Assembly (NCBI RefSeq): GCF_004214895.1
Contig: NZ_CP035952.1
Span: 558,001-622,000, forward strand
DNA from: Pseudomonas tructae
GTDB taxonomy: Bacteria > Pseudomonadota > Gammaproteobacteria > Pseudomonadales > Pseudomonadaceae
DNA: 64,000 bases
Direction of reading: 5' to 3'
Shown here: piece by piece, positions 9,347 to 17,684 of the stretch
Numbering within the stretch: position 1 is the first letter of the stretch
How the letters are laid out: each line of letters starts with the position of its first letter
Translations under genes and position numbers: made by a program
The notes under the pieces: generated by a model
Database searches by the model: none
The model's input: only the letters and a program-made list of their open reading frames with translations
Told to the model about the DNA's origin: nothing

Positions 9347-11581
9347 ATGAATCAGCCTGTCAGCCACACCCCCGGTAAAGACCCCCACGATCATGCCAAG
9401 CATGAGCACGCCCACAGCTGCTGTTCACACGATGCCGCGCCGGCCCTGGTGCAGTTGAGTGAAGCCAGCAGTGCCGGCGCGCGTTTGAGCCGTTTTCGCA
9501 TCGAGGCCATGGATTGCCCGACCGAACAGACCCTGATCCAGAACAAGCTGGGCAAGCTGGCGGGGGTCGAGCAGCTGGAGTTCAACCTGATCAACCGCAT
9601 CCTCGGCGTGCGTCATACCCATGCCGACACCGTCGCCATCGAGCAGGCGGTCGCCTCGCTGGGCATGCAGGCCGAGCCCCTGAGCGATTCCTCCGAGGAA
9701 GCTGCCGCTGCCCCTGCGCCGGTGAAAAAGCACTGGTGGCCGCTGGCATTGGCCGGTGTGGCGGCGTTGGGCGCCGAAGCCATTCACTTCGCCGAGCTTG
9801 CGCCTTCATGGGTGGTGGCGCTGGTCGCCCTGGTGTCGATCCTCAGTTGCGGCCTGGGCACCTACAAGAAGGGCTGGGTCGCCCTGAAGAACGGCAACCT
9901 CAATATCAATGCGCTGATGAGCATCGCCGTGACCGGTGCGGTGCTGATCGGCCAGTGGCCGGAAGCGGCCATGGTCATGTTTCTGTTTACCGTCGCCGAG
10001 CTGATCGAGGCGCGCTCGCTGGACCGCGCGCGCAATGCCATCGGCGGGTTGATGCAGTTGAGCCCGGACCTTGCCACGGTGCAGCAGGCCGATGGCCAAT
10101 GGCGCGAGCTGGACGTCAAGCAGGTCGCGTTGGGTGCCCTGGTGCGTGTGCGTCCCGGCGAGCGCATCGGCCTGGATGGTGAAGTGGTCAGCGGCCAGTC
10201 GAGCATCGACCAGGCGCCGATCACCGGCGAGAGCCTGCCGGTGGAGAAGGGCCCGGGCGACAAGGTGTTCGCCGGGACCATCAACCAGGCCGGTGCGCTG
10301 GAGTACCGGGTGAGTGCTGCGGCCGGGCAATCGACCCTGGCGCGGATCATCAAGGCGGTGGAAGAAGCCCAGGGCGCGCGGGCGCCGACCCAGCGCTTCG
10401 TCGACCAGTTCTCGCGCATCTACACCCCGGCCGTGTTCGCTTTCGCCCTGGCGGTAGCGGTGATTCCGCCGCTGTTCATGGCCGGCGCCTGGTTCGACTG
10501 GATCTACCGCGCCCTGGTGCTGCTGGTGGTGGCCTGCCCTTGTGCCCTGGTGATTTCTACGCCGGTGACCATCGTCAGCGGCCTGGCCGCAGCCGCGCGC
10601 AAAGGCATCCTGGTCAAGGGCGGGGTGTACCTGGAAGGCGGGCGCAAGCTCGACTTCCTGGCCCTGGACAAGACCGGCACCATTACCCACGGCAAGCCGG
10701 TGCAAACCGACTATGAAGTGCTCGAACCGCTATTCCAGGACCGTGCCCAGGCGCTGGCGGCCAGCCTCGCTGACCGCTCCGACCACCCGGTATCACGCGC
10801 CATTGCCGTGTTTGCCATTGAGCAAAAGCTGCCCCTGAGCGAGGTTGCAGCCTTTGAAGCCCTGGCAGGCCGTGGTGTGCGCGGCGAAATTGACGGTGAG
10901 CTGTATCACCTGGGCAACCATCGCCTGGTCGAAGAACTGGGCCTGTGCTCGCCGCAGCTCGAAGCCCGGCTCGATACGCTGGAGCGCCAGGGCAAGACCG
11001 TGGTGCTGCTGCTCGACAAGTCCGGCCCGCTGGCGCTGTTCGCCGTGGCCGACACGGTCAAGGACAGCAGCCGCGAGGCAATTGCCGAACTGCATGAGCT
11101 GGGTATCAAGACTGTCATGCTGACCGGCGACAATCCGCACACGGCCCAGGCCATTGCTGCCCAGGTCGGCATCGATCAGGCCCATGGCAACCTGCTGCCG
11201 GCTGACAAGCTCAAGACCATCGAAGACCTGTATGCCCAGGGCCATCGGGTCGGCATGGTCGGTGACGGCATCAACGATGCGCCGGCACTGGCCCGCGCCG
11301 AGATCGGTTTTGCCATGGCCGCAGCCGGTACCGACACCGCGATCGAGACCGCCGACGTGGCGCTGATGGATGATGACTTGCGCAAAATCCCGGCCTTCGT
11401 CAGGCTCTCGCGTCAGAGTGCGGCGATCCTGACCCAGAACATCGTCCTGGCCCTGGGGATCAAGGCAATCTTCCTGGCGGTGACCTTCGCCGGCATGGCA
11501 ACTATGTGGATGGCGGTATTCGCCGACATGGGCGTGAGTTTGCTGGTGGTCTTCAACGGCCTGCGATTGCTGCGTAAATAG
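9347..11581 (+). CDS. cadA: CadA, P1B-type Cd2+/Zn2+ exporting ATPase
   Basis: 744 residues. N-terminal His/Cys-rich tail (HDHAKHEHAHSCCSH), a heavy-metal-associated domain whose metal site reads MDCPTE, then about eight membrane helices. The ion-binding motif CPC is at about residues 397-399, the phosphorylation motif is DKTGT, the P1B-specific HP dipeptide is in SDHPVSRAI, and the hinge is GDGINDAPAL. This set is typical of the Zn/Cd/Pb subgroup. The ATG at 9347 follows AAGGAT; upstream in-frame codons overlap the operator. Expressed from the CadR promoter. Confidence 0.96.
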   Translation: MNQPVSHTPGKDPHDHAKHEHAHSCCSHDAAPALVQLSEASSAGARLSRFRIEAMDCPTEQTLIQNKLGKLAGVEQLEFNLINRILGVRHTHADTVAIEQAVASLGMQAEPLSDSSEEAAAAPAPVKKHWWPLALAGVAALGAEAIHFAELAPSWVVALVALVSILSCGLGTYKKGWVALKNGNLNINALMSIAVTGAVLIGQWPEAAMVMFLFTVAELIEARSLDRARNAIGGLMQLSPDLATVQQADGQWRELDVKQVALGALVRVRPGERIGLDGEVVSGQSSIDQAPITGESLPVEKGPGDKVFAGTINQAGALEYRVSAAAGQSTLARIIKAVEEAQGARAPTQRFVDQFSRIYTPAVFAFALAVAVIPPLFMAGAWFDWIYRALVLLVVACPCALVISTPVTIVSGLAAAARKGILVKGGVYLEGGRKLDFLALDKTGTITHGKPVQTDYEVLEPLFQDRAQALAASLADRSDHPVSRAIAVFAIEQKLPLSEVAAFEALAGRGVRGEIDGELYHLGNHRLVEELGLCSPQLEARLDTLERQGKTVVLLLDKSGPLALFAVADTVKDSSREAIAELHELGIKTVMLTGDNPHTAQAIAAQVGIDQAHGNLLPADKLKTIEDLYAQGHRVGMVGDGINDAPALARAEIGFAMAAAGTDTAIETADVALMDDDLRKIPAFVRLSRQSAAILTQNIVLALGIKAIFLAVTFAGMATMWMAVFADMGVSLLVVFNGLRLLRK

Positions 11582-11588
11582 AGGATGT

Positions 11589-12452
11589 ATGCTGAGTTCC
11601 GAGTTGAAAGCCTTCTACATGGTTGCCCGCCTGGGCAGCATTACCCTGGCGGCGAAGAAACTCGGGCTCAGCCAACCAACGGTGACCACGCAGATCCGCA
11701 ACCTGGAAAGCCAGTACGCGGTCGAACTGTTCTACCGCGGCGGCCGCCGCCTGACCCTCAGTGATGACGGCGCGAGGCTGCTGCCGATGGTCAAGGCCCT
11801 GCTGCAGCAGGAAGCCGATATCGAGTTCTTCCTGCGCAACAGCGGCCAGGGTCAAGGCAGCCTGCGCATCGCCGCCACGGCGCCTTACTACATTCTCGAC
11901 CTGGTAAAGATCTTCCGCGAACGCCTGCCGCAAGTGGAGGTGTCGGTGGAAATCGGCAACTCCCAACAGGTGCTGGAACTGCTTGAAGACTATCGGGTAG
12001 ACCTTGCGGCCTCGTCGCAACTGGTCGAGGACACGCGTCTGGTGCGGCGGGTGCTGGGTACCGATCCGCTGGTGGTGGCGGTGCACCGCAACCATGTGTT
12101 GGCCAGTCATGAGTCCATTCCGTTGTCGGCGCTGGCCGGGCATTGCCTGCTGGTGCGTGAGCAGGGCTCGACCACGCGCAAGTTGACCGAGCAGATGCTG
12201 GAAGCGGCGGGGGTGAAGGTGGGGTCGCTGCTGGAGATCGGCAGCCGCGAATCGATCCGCGAGGCGGTGTTGCGCAACATCGGCATCAGCATCATTGCCC
12301 GCCATGAAGTGCCGCATAACCCTGAGCTGCGGGTGCTGAGCCTTGAGGGGGCGCCGCTGATGCACGAGTACCTGTATTGCCTCAAGGAGCGGCGTCAGGC
12401 GCGGTTGCCGGCGGCTTTTCTGGGCCTGGCCCAGGAAGTGTCAGCATTGTAG
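11589..12452 (+). CDS. LysR-family regulator, likely of the phosphonate cluster
   Basis: 287 residues. N-terminal helix-turn-helix (FYMVARLGSITLAAKKLGLS, then QPTVTTQIRNLE) and a type 2 periplasmic-fold effector domain. It lies immediately before a phosphonate importer/degradation cluster, and its sequence resembles the aminoethylphosphonate-associated LysR group (TIGR03339 type), so I infer it controls the genes at 12641-18239. Oddly, it starts only 7 bases after the cadA stop in the same direction, so cadA readthrough may contribute to its expression. No obvious promoter of its own. Confidence 0.85.
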   Translation: MLSSELKAFYMVARLGSITLAAKKLGLSQPTVTTQIRNLESQYAVELFYRGGRRLTLSDDGARLLPMVKALLQQEADIEFFLRNSGQGQGSLRIAATAPYYILDLVKIFRERLPQVEVSVEIGNSQQVLELLEDYRVDLAASSQLVEDTRLVRRVLGTDPLVVAVHRNHVLASHESIPLSALAGHCLLVREQGSTTRKLTEQMLEAAGVKVGSLLEIGSRESIREAVLRNIGISIIARHEVPHNPELRVLSLEGAPLMHEYLYCLKERRQARLPAAFLGLAQEVSAL

Positions 12453-12520
12453 GAGCGGGCTTGCCCCGCGATAGCGATGTCACTGATAAATCGCTATCGC
12501 GGGGCAAGCCCGCTCCCACA
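12449..12520. repeat. REP inverted pair between LysR gene and phosphonate operon
   Basis: Two inverted REPs flanking the linker ATAGCGATGTCACTGATAAA; the arms extend into ATCGCTAT/ATAGCGAT, giving a long dyad. The linker is nearly identical to that of the BIME at 8740-8811 (GATGTAACTGATAAATCGC), so the two are copies of one element. Confidence 0.9.
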
Positions 12521-12545
12521 GGTGGCGTTGCATTACACCAAAATC

Positions 12546-12565
12546 TGCCTATACCACTATCGGCA
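12546..12565. promoter_or_regulatory. Candidate LysR operator before the phosphonate importer
   Basis: A 20-bp interrupted dyad, TGCC-N-ATA-N4-TAT-N-GGCA, centred 85 bases before the importer ATPase start. Both half sites match exactly (7 of 7 positions each side). Position and form suit an operator for the LysR protein encoded just upstream, but no binding data exist and the link is inferred. Confidence 0.5.
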
Positions 12566-12640
12566 ACTTTTGCTCCCCCGCCACACAACCTTCGCATTGC
12601 CTCCCTAGCATGACCCTCATTCGTTCGATGAGGTCCTGCC

Positions 12641-13705
12641 ATGAACACTCCAGTCGCAAACCCGGGCGCACACATGAAAGTGCGCGGTATTCATAAGCGC
12701 TTTGGCGCATTTACCGCCCTGCACGATGTTTCCCTCGACGTTGCCGCGGGTGAGCTGGTGTGCCTGCTGGGCCCGTCCGGCTGCGGCAAGACCACCCTGT
12801 TGCGTTGCATTGCCGGCCTCGAACGCCAGGACCGCGGCACCTTGTACATCGGCGAGCGCGACATATCCGAGCTGCCGCCCCAAGCCCGGGATTACGGCAT
12901 TCTGTTCCAGTCCTACGCTCTGTTCCCCAACCTCACCGTTGAAGCCAACATCGCCTACGGCCTGGCCGGCAGCGGTCGTGACGAAGTGCGTCAGCGGGTG
13001 GCGCAGATGCTTGAACTGGTGGGCCTGATCGGTAGTGAAAAAAAGTACCCCGGCCAACTGTCCGGCGGCCAGCAGCAGCGTGTGGCGCTGGCCCGCGCCC
13101 TCGCACCGGCACCGTCACTACTGCTGCTCGACGAGCCGATGTCGGCCCTCGACGCCCGGGTTCGCGAACACCTGTGCAGCGAACTGCGCCAACTGCAACG
13201 CCAGCTCGGCATCACCACCCTGATGGTCACCCACAACCAGGACGAAGCCATGTTGATGGCCGACCGCATTGCGGTGATGAACAACGGTCAGGTCGAGCAG
13301 TACGCCACCCCGCAGGACATCTACGACAAGCCGGCCACGCCATTCGTTGCCGAGTTTGTCGGCCAGGGCAACTGGCTGCCTTTCCAGCGCCACAGCGACA
13401 GCCATGCCCAGGTCGGTGCGCTGAACATGCGCCTGGCCGACGGTGCCAGCCAGGCTCGTAGCGGCCGGCTGTTCTGCCGCCCGGAAGCGATCAGCGTCAA
13501 CCCGCCGGTACATGAAGAGAACCTGTTCCCGGCGCGGGTGCGTGAGATTACCTTCCTCGGCAATCGCTGCCGCATGAGTTTTGAACTCAACGAACTGCCG
13601 GGCCACGCCCTGCTGGCCGAAGTCGCCCCCGAATCGATGCCGCGCCTGGGTTCCCAGGACATCTGGGTGGCCTTGCCGCCGCGCAGCCTGCAGGTGTTTG
13701 CCTGA
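12641..13705 (+). CDS. ABC transporter ATPase, 2-aminoethylphosphonate type (PhnT2-like)
   Basis: 354 residues. Walker A GPSGCGKTT at residues 44-52, Q-loop FQSYALFPNL, signature LSGGQQQRVALARAL from about residue 140, Walker B LLLLDEPMSALDA and a C-terminal TOBE-like domain. It is of the Fbp/Pot-like ATPase family; together with the fused permease, the binding protein and the downstream HpnW/HD genes it fits the putative aminoethylphosphonate importer group (TIGR03265 type). Operon with the permease (1-base gap). The alternative ATG at 12674 would remove 11 residues. Confidence 0.85.
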   Translation: MNTPVANPGAHMKVRGIHKRFGAFTALHDVSLDVAAGELVCLLGPSGCGKTTLLRCIAGLERQDRGTLYIGERDISELPPQARDYGILFQSYALFPNLTVEANIAYGLAGSGRDEVRQRVAQMLELVGLIGSEKKYPGQLSGGQQQRVALARALAPAPSLLLLDEPMSALDARVREHLCSELRQLQRQLGITTLMVTHNQDEAMLMADRIAVMNNGQVEQYATPQDIYDKPATPFVAEFVGQGNWLPFQRHSDSHAQVGALNMRLADGASQARSGRLFCRPEAISVNPPVHEENLFPARVREITFLGNRCRMSFELNELPGHALLAEVAPESMPRLGSQDIWVALPPRSLQVFA

Positions 13706-13706
13706 G

Positions 13707-15431
13707 ATGGCGGCGCCACTCGCCATGCCGATCGCCCACGCGAAGGCAGCCCAGCGCTCTGGTGTTTCACTGGGTGATCGACTGTTCGTGGTCGGCGGCA
13801 AAGGGTTGCTGCTGCTTTTTCTCACCGTGGCGGTGTTGATTCCACTGCTGGCGATTTTCTGGCGCGGCTTTAGCAGTGATGCCGGCCAGGGCGGCGGCCT
13901 GGTGGCCGCCCGCGAATTGTTCGCCAGTGCCAACTTCCACTGGCTGCTGGGCAATAGCCTGAAGGTCTCGATCAGCGTTGCAGCCATCGTCGTTCCGCTG
14001 GCTTACCTGTTCGCTTATGCCCTGCAGCGCACGCTGATCCCCGGCAAGCGAATCTGGCGTGGTATTTCACTGCTGCCGCTGCTGGCGCCGTCGATGCTGC
14101 CAGCTATCGCCCTGGTTTATCTGTTCGGCAACCAGGGCCTGCTGCGTGGGCTGCTCAGCGACAATATCTATGGCTTCTGGGGCATTGTCCTTGGCGAAGC
14201 CATCTACACCTTCCCCCATGCGCTGATGATCCTGCTTTCGGCCCTGTCGCTGGCCGATGCGCGGCTGTTCGACGCAGCTTCGAGCATGGGTGCCGGGCCT
14301 TGGCGCGCATTTCACAGCATCACCTGGCCTGCGACCCGGCAGGCGGTGTTCGCCGCGTTCTGCCTGGTGTTCACACTGACCATCACCGACTTTGGCGTGC
14401 CGGTGGTGGTGGGTGGCGACTATCAGGTGCTGGCGCTGGAGGCCTACAAGGCCGTGGTCGGCCAGCAGCAGTTTGGCCGCGGTGCCTTGATCGGTATGGT
14501 CTTGCTGGTGCCGGCACTGCTCAGTTTCGCCGTCGATGCCTGGCTGCGTCGGCGCCAGGGCGATTCGATGAGCGGCCGGGCCCAGGTGTTCCAGCCACAG
14601 CCATCGCGTACTCGCGATGCCTGCTTCATGGCCGTGGTGATCCTGATTTGCGCAGTGCTGTTGCTGGTGGTGGGCATGGCGGTGTACTCATCGCTGGTCA
14701 AGTTCTGGCCCTATAACCTGTCGCTGTCGCTCAAGCACTATCAGTTCGACGAAACCGCCGGTGGTGGCTGGCTGGCCTACCGCAACAGCCTGACCATGGC
14801 CCTGGGCACGGCGTTGATCGGCAGTGCGGTGATCTTCACCGGCGCCTACCTGATGGAAAAAACCAAGGGCCAGCGCAGCCTGAACCTGCTGCTGCGTCTG
14901 CTCAGCTTCGTGCCGATGGCGGTGCCAGGGTTGGTGCTGGGGCTTGGCTACGTGTTCTTCTTCAACCTGGCCAGCAACCCGCTGCATGTGTTCTACGGCA
15001 GCATGGCGTTGCTGGTGGTGTGCACCATCGCCCACTACCTGACCACCGCGCAGATGACCGCGACCACCGCCCTGCGCCAGCTCGATGGCGAGTTCGAAGC
15101 CGCTGCGCTGTCGCTCAAGGCGCCGCTGTACCGGCACTTTCTGCGGGTCACCGTGCCGATCTGCCTGCCGGCGCTGCTCGACATCATCCGCTACCTGTTC
15201 GTCTCGGCCATGACCACGGTGTCGGCGGCGATCTTCCTCTACAGCCCGGACACCATCCTTGCCGCCGTCGCCGTGCTGAACATGGACGATGCCGGCAACG
15301 TCGGCGGCGCTGCGGCAATGTCGACCCTGATCCTGCTCACCAGCGCCACCGTTTCGCTGCTCCTGGCCTGGGCCTCGCGCGGCCTGTTGCAACGCTCCCA
15401 AGCCTGGCGCCAGCGTGCGCCGGGTCACTGA
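13707..15431 (+). CDS. ABC transporter permease, fused double-domain (PhnU2-like)
   Basis: 574 residues with about twelve membrane helices: two permease halves in one chain. Each half has an EAA-type coupling motif, DAASSMGAGPWRAF in the first and EAAALSLKAPLYRHFL in the second, so one subunit can replace the usual dimer. Such fused permeases occur in iron(III) and in aminoethylphosphonate importers (TIGR03262 type); the neighbours favour the latter. The start is the ATG at 13707 directly after the ATPase stop; the frame is open upstream only inside the previous gene. Confidence 0.88.
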   Translation: MAAPLAMPIAHAKAAQRSGVSLGDRLFVVGGKGLLLLFLTVAVLIPLLAIFWRGFSSDAGQGGGLVAARELFASANFHWLLGNSLKVSISVAAIVVPLAYLFAYALQRTLIPGKRIWRGISLLPLLAPSMLPAIALVYLFGNQGLLRGLLSDNIYGFWGIVLGEAIYTFPHALMILLSALSLADARLFDAASSMGAGPWRAFHSITWPATRQAVFAAFCLVFTLTITDFGVPVVVGGDYQVLALEAYKAVVGQQQFGRGALIGMVLLVPALLSFAVDAWLRRRQGDSMSGRAQVFQPQPSRTRDACFMAVVILICAVLLLVVGMAVYSSLVKFWPYNLSLSLKHYQFDETAGGGWLAYRNSLTMALGTALIGSAVIFTGAYLMEKTKGQRSLNLLLRLLSFVPMAVPGLVLGLGYVFFFNLASNPLHVFYGSMALLVVCTIAHYLTTAQMTATTALRQLDGEFEAAALSLKAPLYRHFLRVTVPICLPALLDIIRYLFVSAMTTVSAAIFLYSPDTILAAVAVLNMDDAGNVGGAAAMSTLILLTSATVSLLLAWASRGLLQRSQAWRQRAPGH

Positions 15432-15470
15432 TTGTCTCTACCCACTTGCACCGTTCAAAGGAGTCGCATC

Positions 15471-16496
15471 ATGTTCAAGCCACTTGCTCTTGCCGCTGCC
15501 GTCCTCACTGCATTCAGCGTGCAGGCCACTGCCGCCAACACCCAGCTGACGGTCTACACCGCGCTTGAAGCCGAACAGCTCAAGAGCTACAAGCAGGCCT
15601 TCGAGAAGGCCAACCCGGACATTGAAATCAAGTGGGTGCGTGATTCCACCGGCATCATCACCGCCAAGCTGCTGGCCGAAAAAGATCGCCCGCAAGCCGA
15701 TGCGGTCTGGGGTCTGGCAGCGTCGAGCCTGGCGATCCTCGACCAACAGGGCATGCTGCAAAGCTATGCCCCGAAAGACCTTGGCAAGATCGGCGGCAAC
15801 TACCGCGATGCCGCCAACCCGCCGGCCTGGGTGGGTATGGACGTCTGGGCGGCGACCATCTGCTTCAACACCATCGAAGCCGAAAAGCAGGGCCTGAGCA
15901 AGCCGGTGAGTTGGCAGGACCTGACCAAGCCTGAGTACAAGGGCAAGATCGTCATGCCTAACCCGGCGTCTTCGGGCACCGGCTTCCTGGACGTCAGCGC
16001 CTGGCTGCAGACCTTTGGTGAGAAGCAGGGCTGGGCGTACATGGACGGCCTGCACCAGAACATCGGCCAATACGTTCACTCCGGTTCCAAGCCGTGCAAG
16101 CTGGCGGCGGCCGGTGAGTTCCCGATCGGTATCTCCTTCGAATACCCGGCCGTGCAGCTCAAGCGCCAGGGTGCGCCGCTGGACATCGTCTTGCCGAAGG
16201 AAGGCCTGGGCTGGGAGATCGAGGCCACCGCGGTGATCAAGGGCAGCAAGAATGAAGACGCAGCCAAGCGCCTGGCCGACTTCTCGGCAAGCCCGGCGGC
16301 CATGGAACTGTACAAGGAAAACTTCGCCGTGCTGGCCCAGCCGGGCATCGCCAAACCACAGACCGAACTGCCGGCCGACTACGAGCAGCGCCTGATCAAG
16401 AACGACTTCGCCTGGGCGTCGAAGAACCGCGACAGCATCCTGGCCGAGTGGCGCAAGCGCTATGACGGCAAGTCGGAGAAGGTGGCGCAGCAGTAA
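15471..16496 (+). CDS. Periplasmic substrate-binding protein, 2-aminoethylphosphonate type (PhnS2-like)
   Basis: 341 residues. A cleavable signal peptide (MFKPLALAAAVLTAFSVQA, cleavage near residue 22) precedes an extracellular solute-binding family 1 fold beginning TQLTVYTALEAEQ. A typical AAGEFPIGISFEY segment contributes to the ligand site. The ATG at 15471 follows AAAGGAG. Family members near phosphonate genes form the TIGR03261 group. It delivers substrate to the fused permease encoded 39 bases upstream. Ligand not proven: aminoethylphosphonate, a hydroxylated or a methylated derivative are all possible. Confidence 0.85.
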   Translation: MFKPLALAAAVLTAFSVQATAANTQLTVYTALEAEQLKSYKQAFEKANPDIEIKWVRDSTGIITAKLLAEKDRPQADAVWGLAASSLAILDQQGMLQSYAPKDLGKIGGNYRDAANPPAWVGMDVWAATICFNTIEAEKQGLSKPVSWQDLTKPEYKGKIVMPNPASSGTGFLDVSAWLQTFGEKQGWAYMDGLHQNIGQYVHSGSKPCKLAAAGEFPIGISFEYPAVQLKRQGAPLDIVLPKEGLGWEIEATAVIKGSKNEDAAKRLADFSASPAAMELYKENFAVLAQPGIAKPQTELPADYEQRLIKNDFAWASKNRDSILAEWRKRYDGKSEKVAQQ

Positions 16497-16500
16497 CAGC

Positions 16501-16535
16501 ATCGCGGGGTAGGAGCGGGCTTGCCCCGCGATAGC
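16501..16535. repeat. REP with overlapping half-copy
   Basis: ATCGCGGGG is followed directly by TAGGAGCGGGCTTGCCCCGC and GATAGC, so the short inverted copy (ATCGCGGGG) pairs with the CCCCGCGAT at the other end. It lies between the binding protein and the FAD oxidase and ends 20 bases before the latter's start. Confidence 0.8.
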
Positions 16536-16554
16536 ATTCTTGAAGGAACCTCAA

Positions 16555-17682
16555 ATGACCGATCTACTCATCGTCGGCGCCGGCATCCTCGGCCTGTCCC
16601 ATGCCTACGCCGCTGCCCGGCGCGGGCTCAAGGTGCGGGTCTTCGAGCGCAGCGCCACACCCCTGGGCGCTTCGGTGCGCAACTTCGGCCAGGCACTGGT
16701 TACGGGTCAACCGCCAGGCCAGATGCTCGAACTGGCCAAGGCCAGCAGCGGCATCTGGAAGCACTGGGCGCATCAGGCCGGCTTCGAGCTCAAGGCCAAC
16801 GGCTCGCTGCTGTTTGCCCGTACCGCGCTGGAGCTGGAACTGCTCGAAGCCTTCTGCGCCGAGCGTGCGCAAGCACATGACTACAAGATCGAGCTGCTCA
16901 GCGGCGCCGCCCTGAACGACCTCTACGGCGGCCAGTTCCGTCACCATCGCGCCGCCTTGCGCGGGCTGCAAGACCAGCAGTTGTATTCGCGCGAGGCGCT
17001 GCCGAGCCTGATCCACTTCCTGCAGCGGGCGTTGGGTGTACAGTTTCACTTCTCCACGCTGGTGCGTGGTATCGAACCCGGTCGCGTTTCGACCACGGCG
17101 GGGGAGTTCAGCGCCAGGCAGGTCGTGGTCTGCTCCGGTCACGACTATCAGACCCTGCTCGCTGAACCTATCGCTGCCTTGCAACCGCAGGTCTGTCGCT
17201 TGCAAATGTTGCGCGCCCGGCCACGCTTCAAGCTCGATCTGCAGCACGCACTGCTCACCGGCCTGAGCTGCGTGCACTACGGCGCCTTCGCCGATTTGCC
17301 CCAGGCCCAGGCACTCAAAGCGCAACTGCAGGCCAACAGCCCGCACCTGCTGGAGCACGGCATCCATCTGCTGATCAGCCCTACGCCCCACGGTGAGCTG
17401 ATCATCGGCGACTCCCACGCCTATGGCAGTGATGCATCACCCTTCAACGCCGAACAGGTCGACAACTGGTTGATCGAGCTGGCCGAGCAGACCCTGGGCG
17501 GGCGCATCGAGGTGGTCGAGCGCTGGCAGGGCGTCTATGGTTCTGGCGGGCCGGGGCCGTTTTCCCTGCTGCAGGTCGCGCCGGGAGTCAGTGCCGCGCT
17601 GATGCACAGCGGCGTCGGCATGAGTGTCGGCCCGGCCCTGGCCGAGCAGCATATCGCCCGTTTGCTGGAGGAGATCGACTAA
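16555..17682 (+). CDS. FAD-dependent amine oxidoreductase of phosphonate clusters (HpnW/TIGR03364 type)
   Basis: 375 residues. An N-terminal dinucleotide fold LLIVGAGILGLSHAYAAARR binds FAD, followed by a D-amino-acid-oxidase/sarcosine-oxidase-like body (RNFGQALVTGQPPG near residue 41) and a C-terminal GVGMSVGPALAE FAD-closing motif. Proteins of this group recur beside phosphonate genes; relatives have been reported to oxidise 2-aminoethylphosphonate or its N-methyl derivative to the aldehyde. Which reaction occurs here is unknown. The ATG at 16555 has AAGGAACC upstream; the TTG at 16540 lies inside that ribosome site. The HD gene starts 2 bases downstream. Confidence 0.85.
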   Translation: MTDLLIVGAGILGLSHAYAAARRGLKVRVFERSATPLGASVRNFGQALVTGQPPGQMLELAKASSGIWKHWAHQAGFELKANGSLLFARTALELELLEAFCAERAQAHDYKIELLSGAALNDLYGGQFRHHRAALRGLQDQQLYSREALPSLIHFLQRALGVQFHFSTLVRGIEPGRVSTTAGEFSARQVVVCSGHDYQTLLAEPIAALQPQVCRLQMLRARPRFKLDLQHALLTGLSCVHYGAFADLPQAQALKAQLQANSPHLLEHGIHLLISPTPHGELIIGDSHAYGSDASPFNAEQVDNWLIELAEQTLGGRIEVVERWQGVYGSGGPGPFSLLQVAPGVSAALMHSGVGMSVGPALAEQHIARLLEEID

Positions 17683-17684
17683 CC

